A stretch of 49,743 nucleotides of DNA from Ruminococcus sp. (lineage in GTDB: Bacteria; Bacillota_A; Clostridia; Oscillospirales; Ruminococcaceae), in NCBI RefSeq assembly GCF_024684275.1, contig NZ_JAIKXF010000047.1, positions 1 through 49,743 on the forward strand. The letters run 5' to 3'. Shown here in pieces: positions 10,279 through 17,396 of this stretch (position 1 is its first letter; each line of letters begins with the position of its first letter). The notes under the pieces were generated by a model that searched no databases, was not told where the DNA came from, and worked only from the letters and a program-made list of their open reading frames with translations. Position numbers and translations under genes: made by a program.

Positions 10279-10437
10279 AGAGCATCTCTAAAAACCACTT
10301 TTGAGAAAAAACAGCTATGCACAGCATATGCTGCGTCAAACTCCCTCGGAGTGCGTCAGCACACCTTCAGGAGCTTTCCTTGCCTCTGCCGCACCTATCT
10401 GTTTTTTCCTTAACCAAATAGTCTTTAGAGATGCTCT
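10279..10437. mobile_element. 159-bp MITE-like element
   Basis: The terminal inverted repeats are AGAGCATCTCTAAAAAC and AGAGCATCTCTAAAGAC (17 bp, one mismatch), reading inward from each end. The inside is non-coding and holds smaller hairpins such as ACTCC-CTC-GGAGT. The flanks show no obvious target duplication. It is absent from the second copyable position in this window, so the element call rests on its structure alone. Confidence 0.6.
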
Positions 10438-10441
10438 GAAA

Positions 10442-10472
10442 ACATTTTAACATTAAAATGTACAAATTGCAA
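10442..10472 (-). promoter_or_regulatory. promoter and operator candidate of the esterase-GH43 unit
   Basis: On the minus strand TTGCAA (10467-10472), 17-base spacer, TAAAAT (10444-10449). The inverted repeat ACATTTTAA-ca-TTAAAATGT (10442-10461) overlaps the -10 box and spacer and would suit a repressor. The predicted start site, about 10437, coincides with the edge of the MITE-like element. Confidence 0.6.
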
Positions 10473-10535
10473 TACCAAATGAGAAAAAATTATGTGCGCT
10501 TGACAGCTAAACCTCTTGAGATCAGAAAAAAGAAT

Positions 10536-10565
10536 GCGCCGATATTTCCGCGGAAATATCGGCGC
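10536..10565 (-). terminator. terminator of the hydrogenase-like gene
   Basis: A 30-bp perfect palindrome (arms GCGCCGATATTTCC / GGAAATATCGGCGC around a central GC), followed on the minus strand by a T-run. It begins about 25 bases after the stop codon. Confidence 0.85.
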
Positions 10566-10590
10566 TTGTATTATTATGCTGCTTGTCTGC

Positions 10591-12333
10591 TTACTCGCCC
10601 TTTTTATCCTGCTCCTCAGCAAGCTTATCAAGGTCTTCAAGCTTTTCGGTCTTGCCCTGACCAGCCTTTACAAGGACTTCATTGATATCTCCAACAAGTG
10701 CGATAATGTCGTTGATAGAATTATTGATAGTCTCTGAGCTCTCATTTGTGATGGTAACATTATCATCAAGAGCGCTGAATGCATCAATGGTAGTCTCAAG
10801 GATAGATGTGAGCTGTGATACACTGTCTGCATCCATAGTTGAGTTATCGTTACAGAAGGTAACAACATTCTCAAGAAGGTCCTTAACTACAGCAGCTCTC
10901 TCACTGGTAGCTGATGTGGATTCGCCGATATTCTCCATATTATCGGTGATATTTGCAACATTCTCCTTGAGCTTGTCAGAAAGTGCGAGAACTTCCTCTG
11001 TAATCTCAGCAAGCTTCTCATTCTGTCTGTTCAGTACAGAGTGTCTTGCAAGGAGTACCGACTTTGCATGAACGATACAGTTATCGGGAGTATTGAGACC
11101 TCTGTATATAGCGATAGCCATATCACGGCAGGTGTCATAGCCGCAGGCATGACAGTCGTAAGAACGCTCCTCATCGGTATGCATACCCATTTTCTCGAAT
11201 ATGGGCTGAAGCTGATTGATATTCGGGATAGGGGAGGGCATAGATGGCTTGTAGTTTCTCAGGAAGTCAGCCACACGGAGCTCGTCATCAAATCTCTTGA
11301 AGAGCTTGTCGTCGCCTCGTCCCATGATACCGCCTGACTTGCGGCGGCTCTTAGCCTCGTTTTCTACAGCTCTCATAGTTGTCATAGCATCGAAAACTGT
11401 CTGCTTTGTGCCCGAAGCAGGTCCGATATTACAGCCGAACTCACATGAGAGAACATCGAATATCCTCGGGTGGTTTGACTCAGGCATTCTGCTGTACATC
11501 TCGATCTCGGAATAAACCTTGTGTACGCCTTCTGAGTTTGTGATATTGAGCTCAGGATCGTGGAGCCACATATTGTCTCTCAGTCCGCCGGGACGCGAAT
11601 AGATAGCGCCCATCTGACCCTGCGGCTCGTCGAACTTATACTCATAGTCCTCTGAGGTGTCTATCGGGATATTGATATCGTTTCTGTCAAAATATTCAAG
11701 GAGCTTCTTTATAGTAACGTTGTACTCAAAGAGCTCTGTATCCTGTGACTCATACTTCTCTGCGATACACGGAGAGATAAGAGCGATAGGATTATTTCTT
11801 CTCAGGTACTTCTTTATGTATATAGCACTGCACGCAACGGGGCTGTGGATAGGTGAAAGGTTCTGAAGAAGCTTAGGCTGGTACCTCTCTATGTACTTTA
11901 CGATAGCAGGACATTGCTGAGTAACGATATTGCCTATCTTATCCTGCTCCATTGTCCTTATATGAGCCCATGTGCAGATATCAGCACCGAATGATACGTC
12001 AAATATTGTACAGCCCTGTTTCTTGAACCAGTCAAGAACGCCCTTCCACTTGGTAGGCAGAACTGTCTTTATAGCAGGAGAAGCCATGATTATAAGCTTT
12101 TCCTTGATAATATCGGAGATACAGTCATCTGTATCGTCAATATAGTCTCTTGCGCCGTGAGTACACTTCTTTACGCACTCGCCGCAGCCGATACACTTGT
12201 CATGATTTACCATAGTTATGAAGCGTCCGTCCTCAAGCTGCTTTACAATATTAGCCTCAGGAGCGGGACATTCTCTTACGCAGGCATTACAGCCGACGCA
12301 CTTTTCTGGTTTTACAATGATCAGTTCACTCAT
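10591..12333 (-). CDS. sensory-type FeFe-hydrogenase paralogue with coiled-coil C-terminus
   Basis: A 580-residue protein. Two [4Fe-4S] ferredoxin motifs (Cys12-15-18-22 and Cys47-50-53-57) precede an H-cluster domain. The four H-cluster cysteines are kept: Cys141 (TQQCPA), Cys189 (SPCIAEK), Cys297 and Cys301 (SCEFGCNIG). The proton-shuttle cysteine of catalytic enzymes (TSCCP) is glutamine here, and the Met of MPC is serine. A further CX2CX4C...C cluster (CHACGYDTC, about residues 395-420) follows, then roughly 130 residues of coiled coil like a chemoreceptor signalling helix. No PAS, kinase or phosphatase output domain is present. These changes are typical of putative sensory hydrogenases rather than H2-producing ones. 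It probably reports redox or H2 state. It is 40 bases downstream of a DivIVA-like gene, in the same operon. Confidence 0.85.
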   Translation of the reverse strand: MSELIIVKPEKCVGCNACVRECPAPEANIVKQLEDGRFITMVNHDKCIGCGECVKKCTHGARDYIDDTDDCISDIIKEKLIIMASPAIKTVLPTKWKGVLDWFKKQGCTIFDVSFGADICTWAHIRTMEQDKIGNIVTQQCPAIVKYIERYQPKLLQNLSPIHSPVACSAIYIKKYLRRNNPIALISPCIAEKYESQDTELFEYNVTIKKLLEYFDRNDINIPIDTSEDYEYKFDEPQGQMGAIYSRPGGLRDNMWLHDPELNITNSEGVHKVYSEIEMYSRMPESNHPRIFDVLSCEFGCNIGPASGTKQTVFDAMTTMRAVENEAKSRRKSGGIMGRGDDKLFKRFDDELRVADFLRNYKPSMPSPIPNINQLQPIFEKMGMHTDEERSYDCHACGYDTCRDMAIAIYRGLNTPDNCIVHAKSVLLARHSVLNRQNEKLAEITEEVLALSDKLKENVANITDNMENIGESTSATSERAAVVKDLLENVVTFCNDNSTMDADSVSQLTSILETTIDAFSALDDNVTITNESSETINNSINDIIALVGDINEVLVKAGQGKTEKLEDLDKLAEEQDKKGE

Positions 12334-12373
12334 AATTATATAAACTCCTTATGACATTAAAAATCAAACTGCT

Positions 12374-13447
12374 TTACTTATTCTTCAGAGAATTTGCCTT
12401 TGCAGCCAAAGCCGCAAGGTCAAGCTTGCCGCTCTTTTTCTCGCCGTTCTGCTGATTATCGGCTTTCTGCTCTGCGGCATCATCTGAAGGCGACTTATCG
12501 CCCTTGTCATTCTTTTCGTCCTTTTTGCTTCCGATCGATTCAGCCATATGCTTGAGCTTATCCAGCTCTTCCTGCTTTTTGCGCTTATCCTCGTCGTCGT
12601 GTATCTTTTCGGAAAGACTCATAGGTCTTTCGGGTATATCGGGCTGTACAGCCTCAGGTATCTTGAATACGGGAACTCCGCCCTGCTTCAGAGACTCCTC
12701 AGTCTTGTTTAGACATTCATCAGCCTCTACAAGCTTTGTTATGCCCATATTGCGGAAGCCTTCAAGGGCATCTCTTACCTTGCCCATATGTATTTTAAGT
12801 GTATTTACGTCCTCAAGCACAGAAGCTCTGAGATTATTTGAAGCCGCGCTCATCTGCTCGGCTTTGGTCTGAGCCTCTGCGATAGTCTCGGCAGCAGTTC
12901 TCTCTGCCTCAAAGATTATCTGCTGAGCCTCAACATTTGCGTCCGAAACGATATTCTCAGCCAGTTTTTTAGTCTGGAACTCTATTTCCGCAGCCTTAGC
13001 CTTTGCAGCGCCCTCCAGCATAGAGGAGGATTTCTGCGCCTCAATGAAAACATTGCTCAGCGCCATTGCCTCGTCCTGAGCCATAAGAGCTGCGCACTTT
13101 GATTCGGTAGCCTTGAGCTGATCCTTCAGACCTGCTATCTCATCGTTGAGGTCTTTTACCTGCTGAACATATTTTTCATTCTCGTCGTCTGTAGCCTTTA
13201 GCTTCAAGTTAAGGGTATTATTCTGGACCTGCACCTGAGTGAGCTTTGCGCGCTCCTCTGAAAGCACAGTTTCAAGTGCTTTTTCTGCATCTGTTCCTTT
13301 TTTATACGCTTCAAGCAGAAGCTTTGTTTCTCTTAATTCGTTTCTTAGGTCATGCACCTGCTCGTTGAGGTACTCCATGCGTCGTATAACAGATTCTTTT
13401 TCATATCCACCGAAGGTGACTGTTTTTATAAATCTTGTTTCTGCCAT
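12374..13447 (-). CDS. DivIVA-like coiled-coil protein
   Basis: A 357-residue protein whose N-terminus (VTFGGYEKESVIRRMEYLNE) resembles the DivIVA/GpsB membrane-targeting segment. A long heptad-rich coiled coil runs from about residue 20 to 240, with an alanine-rich stretch typical of DivIVA and of cytoskeleton-like scaffolds. The last ~110 residues are charged and disordered (Lys/Asp/Glu/Gln), ending in a short hydrophobic LDLAALAAKANSLK motif. GGAGG is 7 bases before the start. It is the first gene of a two-gene unit with the sensory-hydrogenase-like protein. DivIVA proteins bind curved membranes and recruit partners at poles and septa; whether it localises the hydrogenase-like protein is inference. 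Confidence 0.7.
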   Translation of the reverse strand: MAETRFIKTVTFGGYEKESVIRRMEYLNEQVHDLRNELRETKLLLEAYKKGTDAEKALETVLSEERAKLTQVQVQNNTLNLKLKATDDENEKYVQQVKDLNDEIAGLKDQLKATESKCAALMAQDEAMALSNVFIEAQKSSSMLEGAAKAKAAEIEFQTKKLAENIVSDANVEAQQIIFEAERTAAETIAEAQTKAEQMSAASNNLRASVLEDVNTLKIHMGKVRDALEGFRNMGITKLVEADECLNKTEESLKQGGVPVFKIPEAVQPDIPERPMSLSEKIHDDEDKRKKQEELDKLKHMAESIGSKKDEKNDKGDKSPSDDAAEQKADNQQNGEKKSGKLDLAALAAKANSLKNK

Positions 13448-13516
13448 ATCAATATCCTCCTTGAACCACCCGACCGAAACCTAAGTCCGCGCACTTATCG
13501 AGTATGATATAGTAAT

Positions 13517-13545
13517 ATTATACACCAAAAAGACAATATAGTCAA
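13517..13545 (-). promoter_or_regulatory. sigma-A promoter of the DivIVA-like/hydrogenase operon
   Basis: On the minus strand TTGACT (13540-13545), 17-base spacer, TATAAT (13517-13522), about 70 bases before the first start codon. Confidence 0.8.
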
Positions 13546-13567
13546 TAAAAAAACTGCACAAAAAAGA

Positions 13568-13590
13568 GGGCGGTTTTATGTAAACCGCCC
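13568..13590 (-). terminator. terminator of the 13623-14171 gene
   Basis: A 9-bp stem GGGCGGTTT / AAACCGCCC with a 5-base loop, then a T-rich run on the minus strand. It lies 33 bases after the stop codon. Confidence 0.85.
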
Positions 13591-13622
13591 AATATATGTC
13601 AACTAATTTTTTGCCTTCGGTT

Positions 13623-14171
13623 TCAATCTTCTTCTCCCAGTATTTTCTGGACCTCTTCATTATAATATAAACCCAGATCAAAGAGCTTATCCGCCTGTTT
13701 ACGGGTTATAATGCCGCGGTCTGTAAAGACGAACTGTCCATGCTGGCGCTCCTTGCCGTTCCATGAGTCTATTACCTGTAGCCAGCCCTTTTTGTCAAGA
13801 GCAGTCTCGGGGAATCTCATATCGGGGTAGAATTTCTGAGCTATCATCTTGGCACATTTTGCGTGATTCGTAAATGCGCAGGAGTAGGTATCGCCCTCGG
13901 GAGAGATCCAGCCCAGCTTGAAATCCGGGGAATTCTTGGCAAACATATCCTCAAGCTCCAGCGGAGATTCTTTGTCTGTTTCGACCACTTGCAGGAAATG
14001 GGGATCATTTTCACGGAACCTGAAATAACCGCCTCTGCCGTCGAATACTACGGGGAGCTGTTCCTCGGTTATTATTTCCTCAAAGCCTGTGCCTTCAAGA
14101 GCTTCTAAAGTATCAGCATACTGATAGCAGTATTTTCCAGTAGCCGATCTGTACACTGCGAACTTTTTCAC
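13623..14171 (-). CDS. hypothetical protein, unknown function
   Basis: A 182-residue soluble protein that I do not recognise. The start is taken as the GTG of VKKFAVYRS, with a GGCAGG ribosome site at 8 bases. A longer reading to 14279 would begin inside the -35 box of its own promoter and add a false hydrophobic segment, so it is rejected. The sequence is rich in aromatic and acidic residues (YFRFRENDPHFLQ; SWNGKERQHGQFVFTDRG), with four cysteines in the full length and no membrane segment. It has its own promoter and terminator, so it is a single-gene transcript. Confidence 0.75.
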   Translation of the reverse strand: MKKFAVYRSATGKYCYQYADTLEALEGTGFEEIITEEQLPVVFDGRGGYFRFRENDPHFLQVVETDKESPLELEDMFAKNSPDFKLGWISPEGDTYSCAFTNHAKCAKMIAQKFYPDMRFPETALDKKGWLQVIDSWNGKERQHGQFVFTDRGIITRKQADKLFDLGLYYNEEVQKILGEED

Positions 14172-14250
14172 TCTTAACACCTGCCTTTCCCGATAATAGT
14201 AACTCAAACATATCAAGTATATGAAAAGAATAAAAAATCCGTGTGTGTAT

Positions 14251-14279
14251 ATTTTACCACCTTTCCGGTTATATGTCAA
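14251..14279 (-). promoter_or_regulatory. sigma-A promoter of the hypothetical gene
   Basis: On the minus strand TTGACA (14274-14279), 17-base spacer, TAAAAT (14251-14256). The leader to the GTG start is about 75 bases. Confidence 0.75.
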
Positions 14280-14305
14280 TCTTTTTTACCCGAAAGGTGC
14301 AAAAA

Positions 14306-14329
14306 GCGGCTGTCATTGCTGACAGCCGC
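14306..14329 (-). terminator. terminator of the binding-protein/GGDEF unit
   Basis: A 9-bp stem GCGGCTGTC / GACAGCCGC with a 6-base loop, followed by a T-run on the minus strand, 15 bases after the GGDEF gene stop. Confidence 0.85.
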
Positions 14330-14343
14330 CGTTTTACTATAAT

Positions 14344-15543
14344 TCAGATATTCATTACAGTAGTGATCATGTTACCGCCGTTCATCTTAGCGTTTCTCAT
14401 AGCAGTATCAAGCTTAACGAGAACGGAGTTGACGTTGAGGCAGTCACCCGGCAGGTAGTGGTAAACAGCGCCTGAGCATGGGAGCTGAACCGTAAGGTTG
14501 AGCACCTCATACGGGCTGCTCATTACACGCTGGATATTCTGTGCAATACCTGTTGCCTGGCTCTCAGAGATATTCTTATTGAATACGAAGCAGAACTCGT
14601 TACCTGTGATGTTGTATATCTCAGCAACATCGCTGAACTCCTGCTTGAGTCTCTCAGCAACAGCTGCAAGGTACTCATCACCGAAGTCATAGCCGTAGGT
14701 ATCGTTGATGCTTCTGAAGTTATCCATATCGAATACAGCGATCTGGAATCTGCCTGATTCAAGTCTGTCGCTGATATCATTATCAAGAGCATAACGGTTC
14801 TTCATACCTGTAAGAACGTTCATAACAGCAAGGTCGCTTGCCTTCTGACGTGTATTCTTGAGCTTTGCATCGACCTCTGCAAGTCGCATCTCTCGCTCCT
14901 CCAGCTCGATCCTTGCCTTCTTTGATCTTCTTGCGAACAGCCATACAGCAAATTCAGCGAGAATAGCAACGATCATCATAACTGTCATGAGGATATATGA
15001 CTTTGCAGTATTCTTTGCGTTCATCTTTGAAGCCTCGATATTTACTATATCAATAGTAGATGTAAGCATCTCTGAAGCTGTGATCTGAAGTGAGTAAAGG
15101 TCAAAGTTCATGACATCTGACATTGCGTTCTGATCACCGCTCTCAACAGTGCCTGTACCGAGAGCCTCAAGCCTCTTCTTATAGGTATCGATCATAGCCT
15201 TAGCGTAGTTGTATCTCTTGATAGTATCGGGAGATATGCCTTCAAGAGACTCAAACTGCTGCTCAGCGTCCTGTATATTTGCATACAGACCGTCTGTCTG
15301 AGCGATGAGAGCCATAGGGTTTCCAACGCCTGCAGCGATACTGAGTGAGTTCTTGTTAAGCTCTGAAAGATAGCTGTTGATTCTGTTAATAGAGTTCATA
15401 CACGTTGAGGTTCTTCTTGAGTTTTCAGAGTTGCTCCAGTAGATATTCTCAACGAGGAACGTATTGATTACATAAATGACAGCGATAAGGATAGCAGCGA
15501 AGACATATCCGCTTGTGCCCTTTTTAGATGTATTTTTTGCCAT
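14344..15543 (-). CDS. membrane sensor with degenerate GGDEF domain
   Basis: A 399-residue protein. Membrane segment 1 is at about residues 12-31, then ~150 extracytoplasmic helical residues (a four-helix-bundle-like sensor), membrane segment 2 at about 182-203, a short coiled coil, and a GGDEF-fold domain at about 235-395. The first metal Asp is kept (FDMDNFRSIND), but the signature GG(D/E)EF reads TGNEF at 313-317: the metal-ligand third position is Asn and the first Gly is Thr. It is therefore probably not an active diguanylate cyclase and may bind nucleotide or signal by protein contact. GGAGGT precedes the start. It lies 15 bases after the binding-protein gene and no transporter is nearby, which suggests that the lipoprotein delivers a ligand signal to this sensor. 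Confidence 0.85.
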   Translation of the reverse strand: MAKNTSKKGTSGYVFAAILIAVIYVINTFLVENIYWSNSENSRRTSTCMNSINRINSYLSELNKNSLSIAAGVGNPMALIAQTDGLYANIQDAEQQFESLEGISPDTIKRYNYAKAMIDTYKKRLEALGTGTVESGDQNAMSDVMNFDLYSLQITASEMLTSTIDIVNIEASKMNAKNTAKSYILMTVMMIVAILAEFAVWLFARRSKKARIELEEREMRLAEVDAKLKNTRQKASDLAVMNVLTGMKNRYALDNDISDRLESGRFQIAVFDMDNFRSINDTYGYDFGDEYLAAVAERLKQEFSDVAEIYNITGNEFCFVFNKNISESQATGIAQNIQRVMSSPYEVLNLTVQLPCSGAVYHYLPGDCLNVNSVLVKLDTAMRNAKMNGGNMITTVMNI

Positions 15544-15558
15544 ACTTATCCACCTCCA

Positions 15559-16881
15559 TTAATATTTATCAGGATACAGAAGGAGCTGAATGTAATCATC
15601 ATTCATGTTTCCTGCGTTTACATAAGTAACGCCTGTATCCAGTGTAGGAGCTGTGCCGCCTCCATTAATGTGCTGCTTAGCATATCTTACGCCAACGTAG
15701 CCGATGATGTAAGGGTTCTGAAGGATAACACCGTCGAGAACGCCTCTTCTGATGTAAGCAAGCTCTTCTTCATCGGAGTTATATCCAACAATTGTGATCT
15801 TGCCTGTGAGGCCAAGCTCTTCAACAGCTGCACAAACACCCAGTGTTGTGTTTGTATTTGTTGCGAAAAGGATAGAGAAGCCGTTTCCGTCAGTGCCAAG
15901 AAGCTTCTTTGTTTCTTCCTTTGCTTCGTCTACTCTTGCACAGCGCTCTGGCTGTACGAAGTTCTTCTTGATCTGAGCCAGCTTGCGCTCGCCTTCAGCC
16001 TTTACCTCTTCCTCGTGCTTTGCAACAACAAGCTCAGCTTTTTCGAGCTCTGTGAGGTCCTCTTCATTTACCTGAGCTGCACCTGCATTATCGTTTCCTG
16101 CAGGAGCACCTGTCTGTGCGCCGGCAGGAGCACCACTCTGAGCACCTGCGGCAGCACCGGTCTGAGCACCTGCGGCAGCGCCGCCCTGAACACCTGCGGG
16201 AGGACCGCCCTGTCCGCCTGCTGCTGCGAGAGCTGCATACGGATTCTCCTCAGGTACCTCGATACCATTGGCCTCTGCAATTTTATTTGTCATTCTGGTT
16301 ATAAAGCCGTTGATACGGTTCTCTGCTGTACCTGCGGTATGTCCTATGATACCGATCTTGCCAACATTTGCAAGGTCGCCGCCCTTGTTCTTATAAGCAG
16401 CTATTGCATTCTTAGCAGCAACGGTACCACCGTCAGACTCTGACGAACCGATACGTGATGCCAACATACTGTACATTGAAGAATCGATCTCTGAGTTGAT
16501 GACAACGACCTTGATGCCCTTGTCAACAGCCTTTGTCAGAGCCTCATTAAGATCCTTTTCACTGTTAGGAGCTATTACGATAGCCTTTGCCTTTTGGTTT
16601 ATAGCATCATTGATAGCAGCGATCTGTGTAACGTAATCGTTATCACCATCGGCAACGGTATATACCATATCATAGCCGAATTCGTCGCAGGCGTCCTGAG
16701 CGCCCTTCTTTACGTCATCCCAGAAACTGAGCTGCTGCTTAGTGATAACAGCTATTGTGCCGCCTCCCTGTGAACCGGGAGGGCCCGTCGGACTCTTTCC
16801 GCAGCCGCCTGTTACGAGCATTGCAGCAGCAAGTAGACCGGCTGCAACTGACTTGAACGTGCTTCTTTTTTTCTTGTTCAT
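15559..16881 (-). CDS. periplasmic-binding-type lipoprotein with inserted low-complexity segment
   Basis: A 440-residue lipoprotein (lipobox VTGGC, Cys27) with a type-1 periplasmic-binding fold of the ribose/galactose family (TIAVITKQQLSFWDDVKKGA; IVIAPNS; ATNTNTTLGV; GYNSDEEELAYI). Between the two lobes, at about residues 221-272, sits a Gly-Ala-Gln-Pro tract built of GAQ(T/S)GA(A/P)A units, then a charged helical stretch to about 320. Ordinary relatives are about 310-340 residues without this insertion. The start MNKKKR has GGAGGT 8 bases upstream. No permease or ATPase is adjacent; the next gene is a membrane GGDEF-like protein. It is therefore more likely an extracellular sensory co-receptor than a transport component. 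The ligand is unknown, a sugar or autoinducer-2-like molecule being possible. Confidence 0.85.
   Translation of the reverse strand: MNKKKRSTFKSVAAGLLAAAMLVTGGCGKSPTGPPGSQGGGTIAVITKQQLSFWDDVKKGAQDACDEFGYDMVYTVADGDNDYVTQIAAINDAINQKAKAIVIAPNSEKDLNEALTKAVDKGIKVVVINSEIDSSMYSMLASRIGSSESDGGTVAAKNAIAAYKNKGGDLANVGKIGIIGHTAGTAENRINGFITRMTNKIAEANGIEVPEENPYAALAAAGGQGGPPAGVQGGAAAGAQTGAAAGAQSGAPAGAQTGAPAGNDNAGAAQVNEEDLTELEKAELVVAKHEEEVKAEGERKLAQIKKNFVQPERCARVDEAKEETKKLLGTDGNGFSILFATNTNTTLGVCAAVEELGLTGKITIVGYNSDEEELAYIRRGVLDGVILQNPYIIGYVGVRYAKQHINGGGTAPTLDTGVTYVNAGNMNDDYIQLLLYPDKY
16099..16218 (-). repeat. short tandem repeat encoding GAQ(T/S)GA(A/P)A
   Basis: About eight 15-base units, encoding GAQTG, GAQSG and variants, lie inside the binding-protein gene. 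Units differ by one or two bases, so copy number may vary between strains. Confidence 0.7.
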
Positions 16882-16925
16882 ATGCTGAACCTCCTTATTG
16901 ATCAATTATACCTGAAACCGCCGCA

Positions 16926-17015
16926 GGATATCTGCTTGATATTCCATTTACATCCTCATATCATGGAACTTATGAGCGTACGGCTTTACCCCTGTCAGGC
17001 TATAGATTGATATCC
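16926..17015 (-). promoter_or_regulatory. structured 5' leader RNA of the binding-protein/GGDEF unit
   Basis: The predicted transcript begins at the first base of GGATATC (minus, 17015-17009), which pairs with GATATCC at 16932-16926 to close a ~90-nt domain. Inside are a TTCCAT/ATGGAA stem (16968-16963 with 16947-16942) and a CCTGACAGG hairpin. It resembles a riboswitch or other cis-regulatory RNA in layout but matches no class I know; it lacks the conserved cores of the c-di-GMP-I and II riboswitches. Confidence 0.4.
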
Positions 17016-17022
17016 ATAACAT

Positions 17023-17051
17023 ATTCTAACACATTTTTATCTGAATTTCAA
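17023..17051 (-). promoter_or_regulatory. sigma-A promoter of the binding-protein/GGDEF unit
   Basis: On the minus strand TTGAAA (17046-17051), 17-base spacer, TAGAAT (17023-17028). The leader is about 135 bases. Confidence 0.7.
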
Positions 17052-17296
17052 CAACATTTTGTAAAAACATCATTCGCGCGATACACAAAAATATCAAAAA
17101 ATTTGTATGCATTTTAAACAATTTTATACGACGGGTTTATTCAACAAATAAGTATACAAATATTGGCTCAGCCAATTCCAAGAATAATATTTTTTCCCGA
17201 TATTACGCTCTGTTATGAACTTAAAAAATTTGCACAAATACAAGCCTCGGTTTTTGTAAAAGATAATTCAATTTTGTTTTTCGACTTTCATTTCCC

Positions 17297-17325
17297 TTGA
17301 CATTAAAATAGAAAAGTGTTATACT
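17297..17325 (+). promoter_or_regulatory. consensus sigma-A promoter of the TerY-P-like cluster
   Basis: TTGACA (17297-17302), 17-base spacer, TATACT (17320-17325). This is one of the best promoters in the window and lies about 70 bases before the first start codon. The five genes from 17397 to 22862 follow with gaps of 21-65 bases and no terminator between them. Confidence 0.85.
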
Positions 17326-17396
17326 AAACGTGATAACAATATAAATACGCATATTTAACTTTGCGCTGCTATATTTTTAAGTCAGGAGGAGAGATC

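Larger units (their letters stand above)
10237..10590. other. intergenic region between esterase and hydrogenase-like genes
   Basis: The 354 bases hold, in minus-strand reading order, the terminator of the hydrogenase-like gene (10536-10565), the promoter for the esterase unit (10444-10472), and a MITE-like element (10279-10437) up to the esterase ribosome site. No coding sequence is supported. Confidence 0.7.
16882..17396. other. divergent intergenic region
   Basis: The 515 bases hold two outward promoters: minus at 17023-17051 for the binding-protein unit with its structured leader (16926-17015), and plus at 17297-17325 for the kinase cluster. Between them lies AT-rich DNA with one hairpin (ATTGGC-TCA-GCCAAT, about 17162-17176) of unknown role. 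No coding sequence is seen. Confidence 0.7.

Noticed and set aside
13623..14279. A membrane-anchored form of the 182-residue hypothetical protein
   Set aside because: The extra 36 residues begin inside the -35 box of its promoter; the hydrophobic stretch is untranslated leader.
15670..16443. A 257-codon plus-strand frame opposite the binding protein
   Set aside because: Cys/Leu-rich translation, no ribosome site, and the minus-strand gene has lipobox, fold and promoter.
16926..17015. c-di-GMP-I riboswitch
   Set aside because: The leader has AGGGGTAAAGCC but lacks the conserved partner segments and tetraloop-receptor layout, so I do not assign the class.
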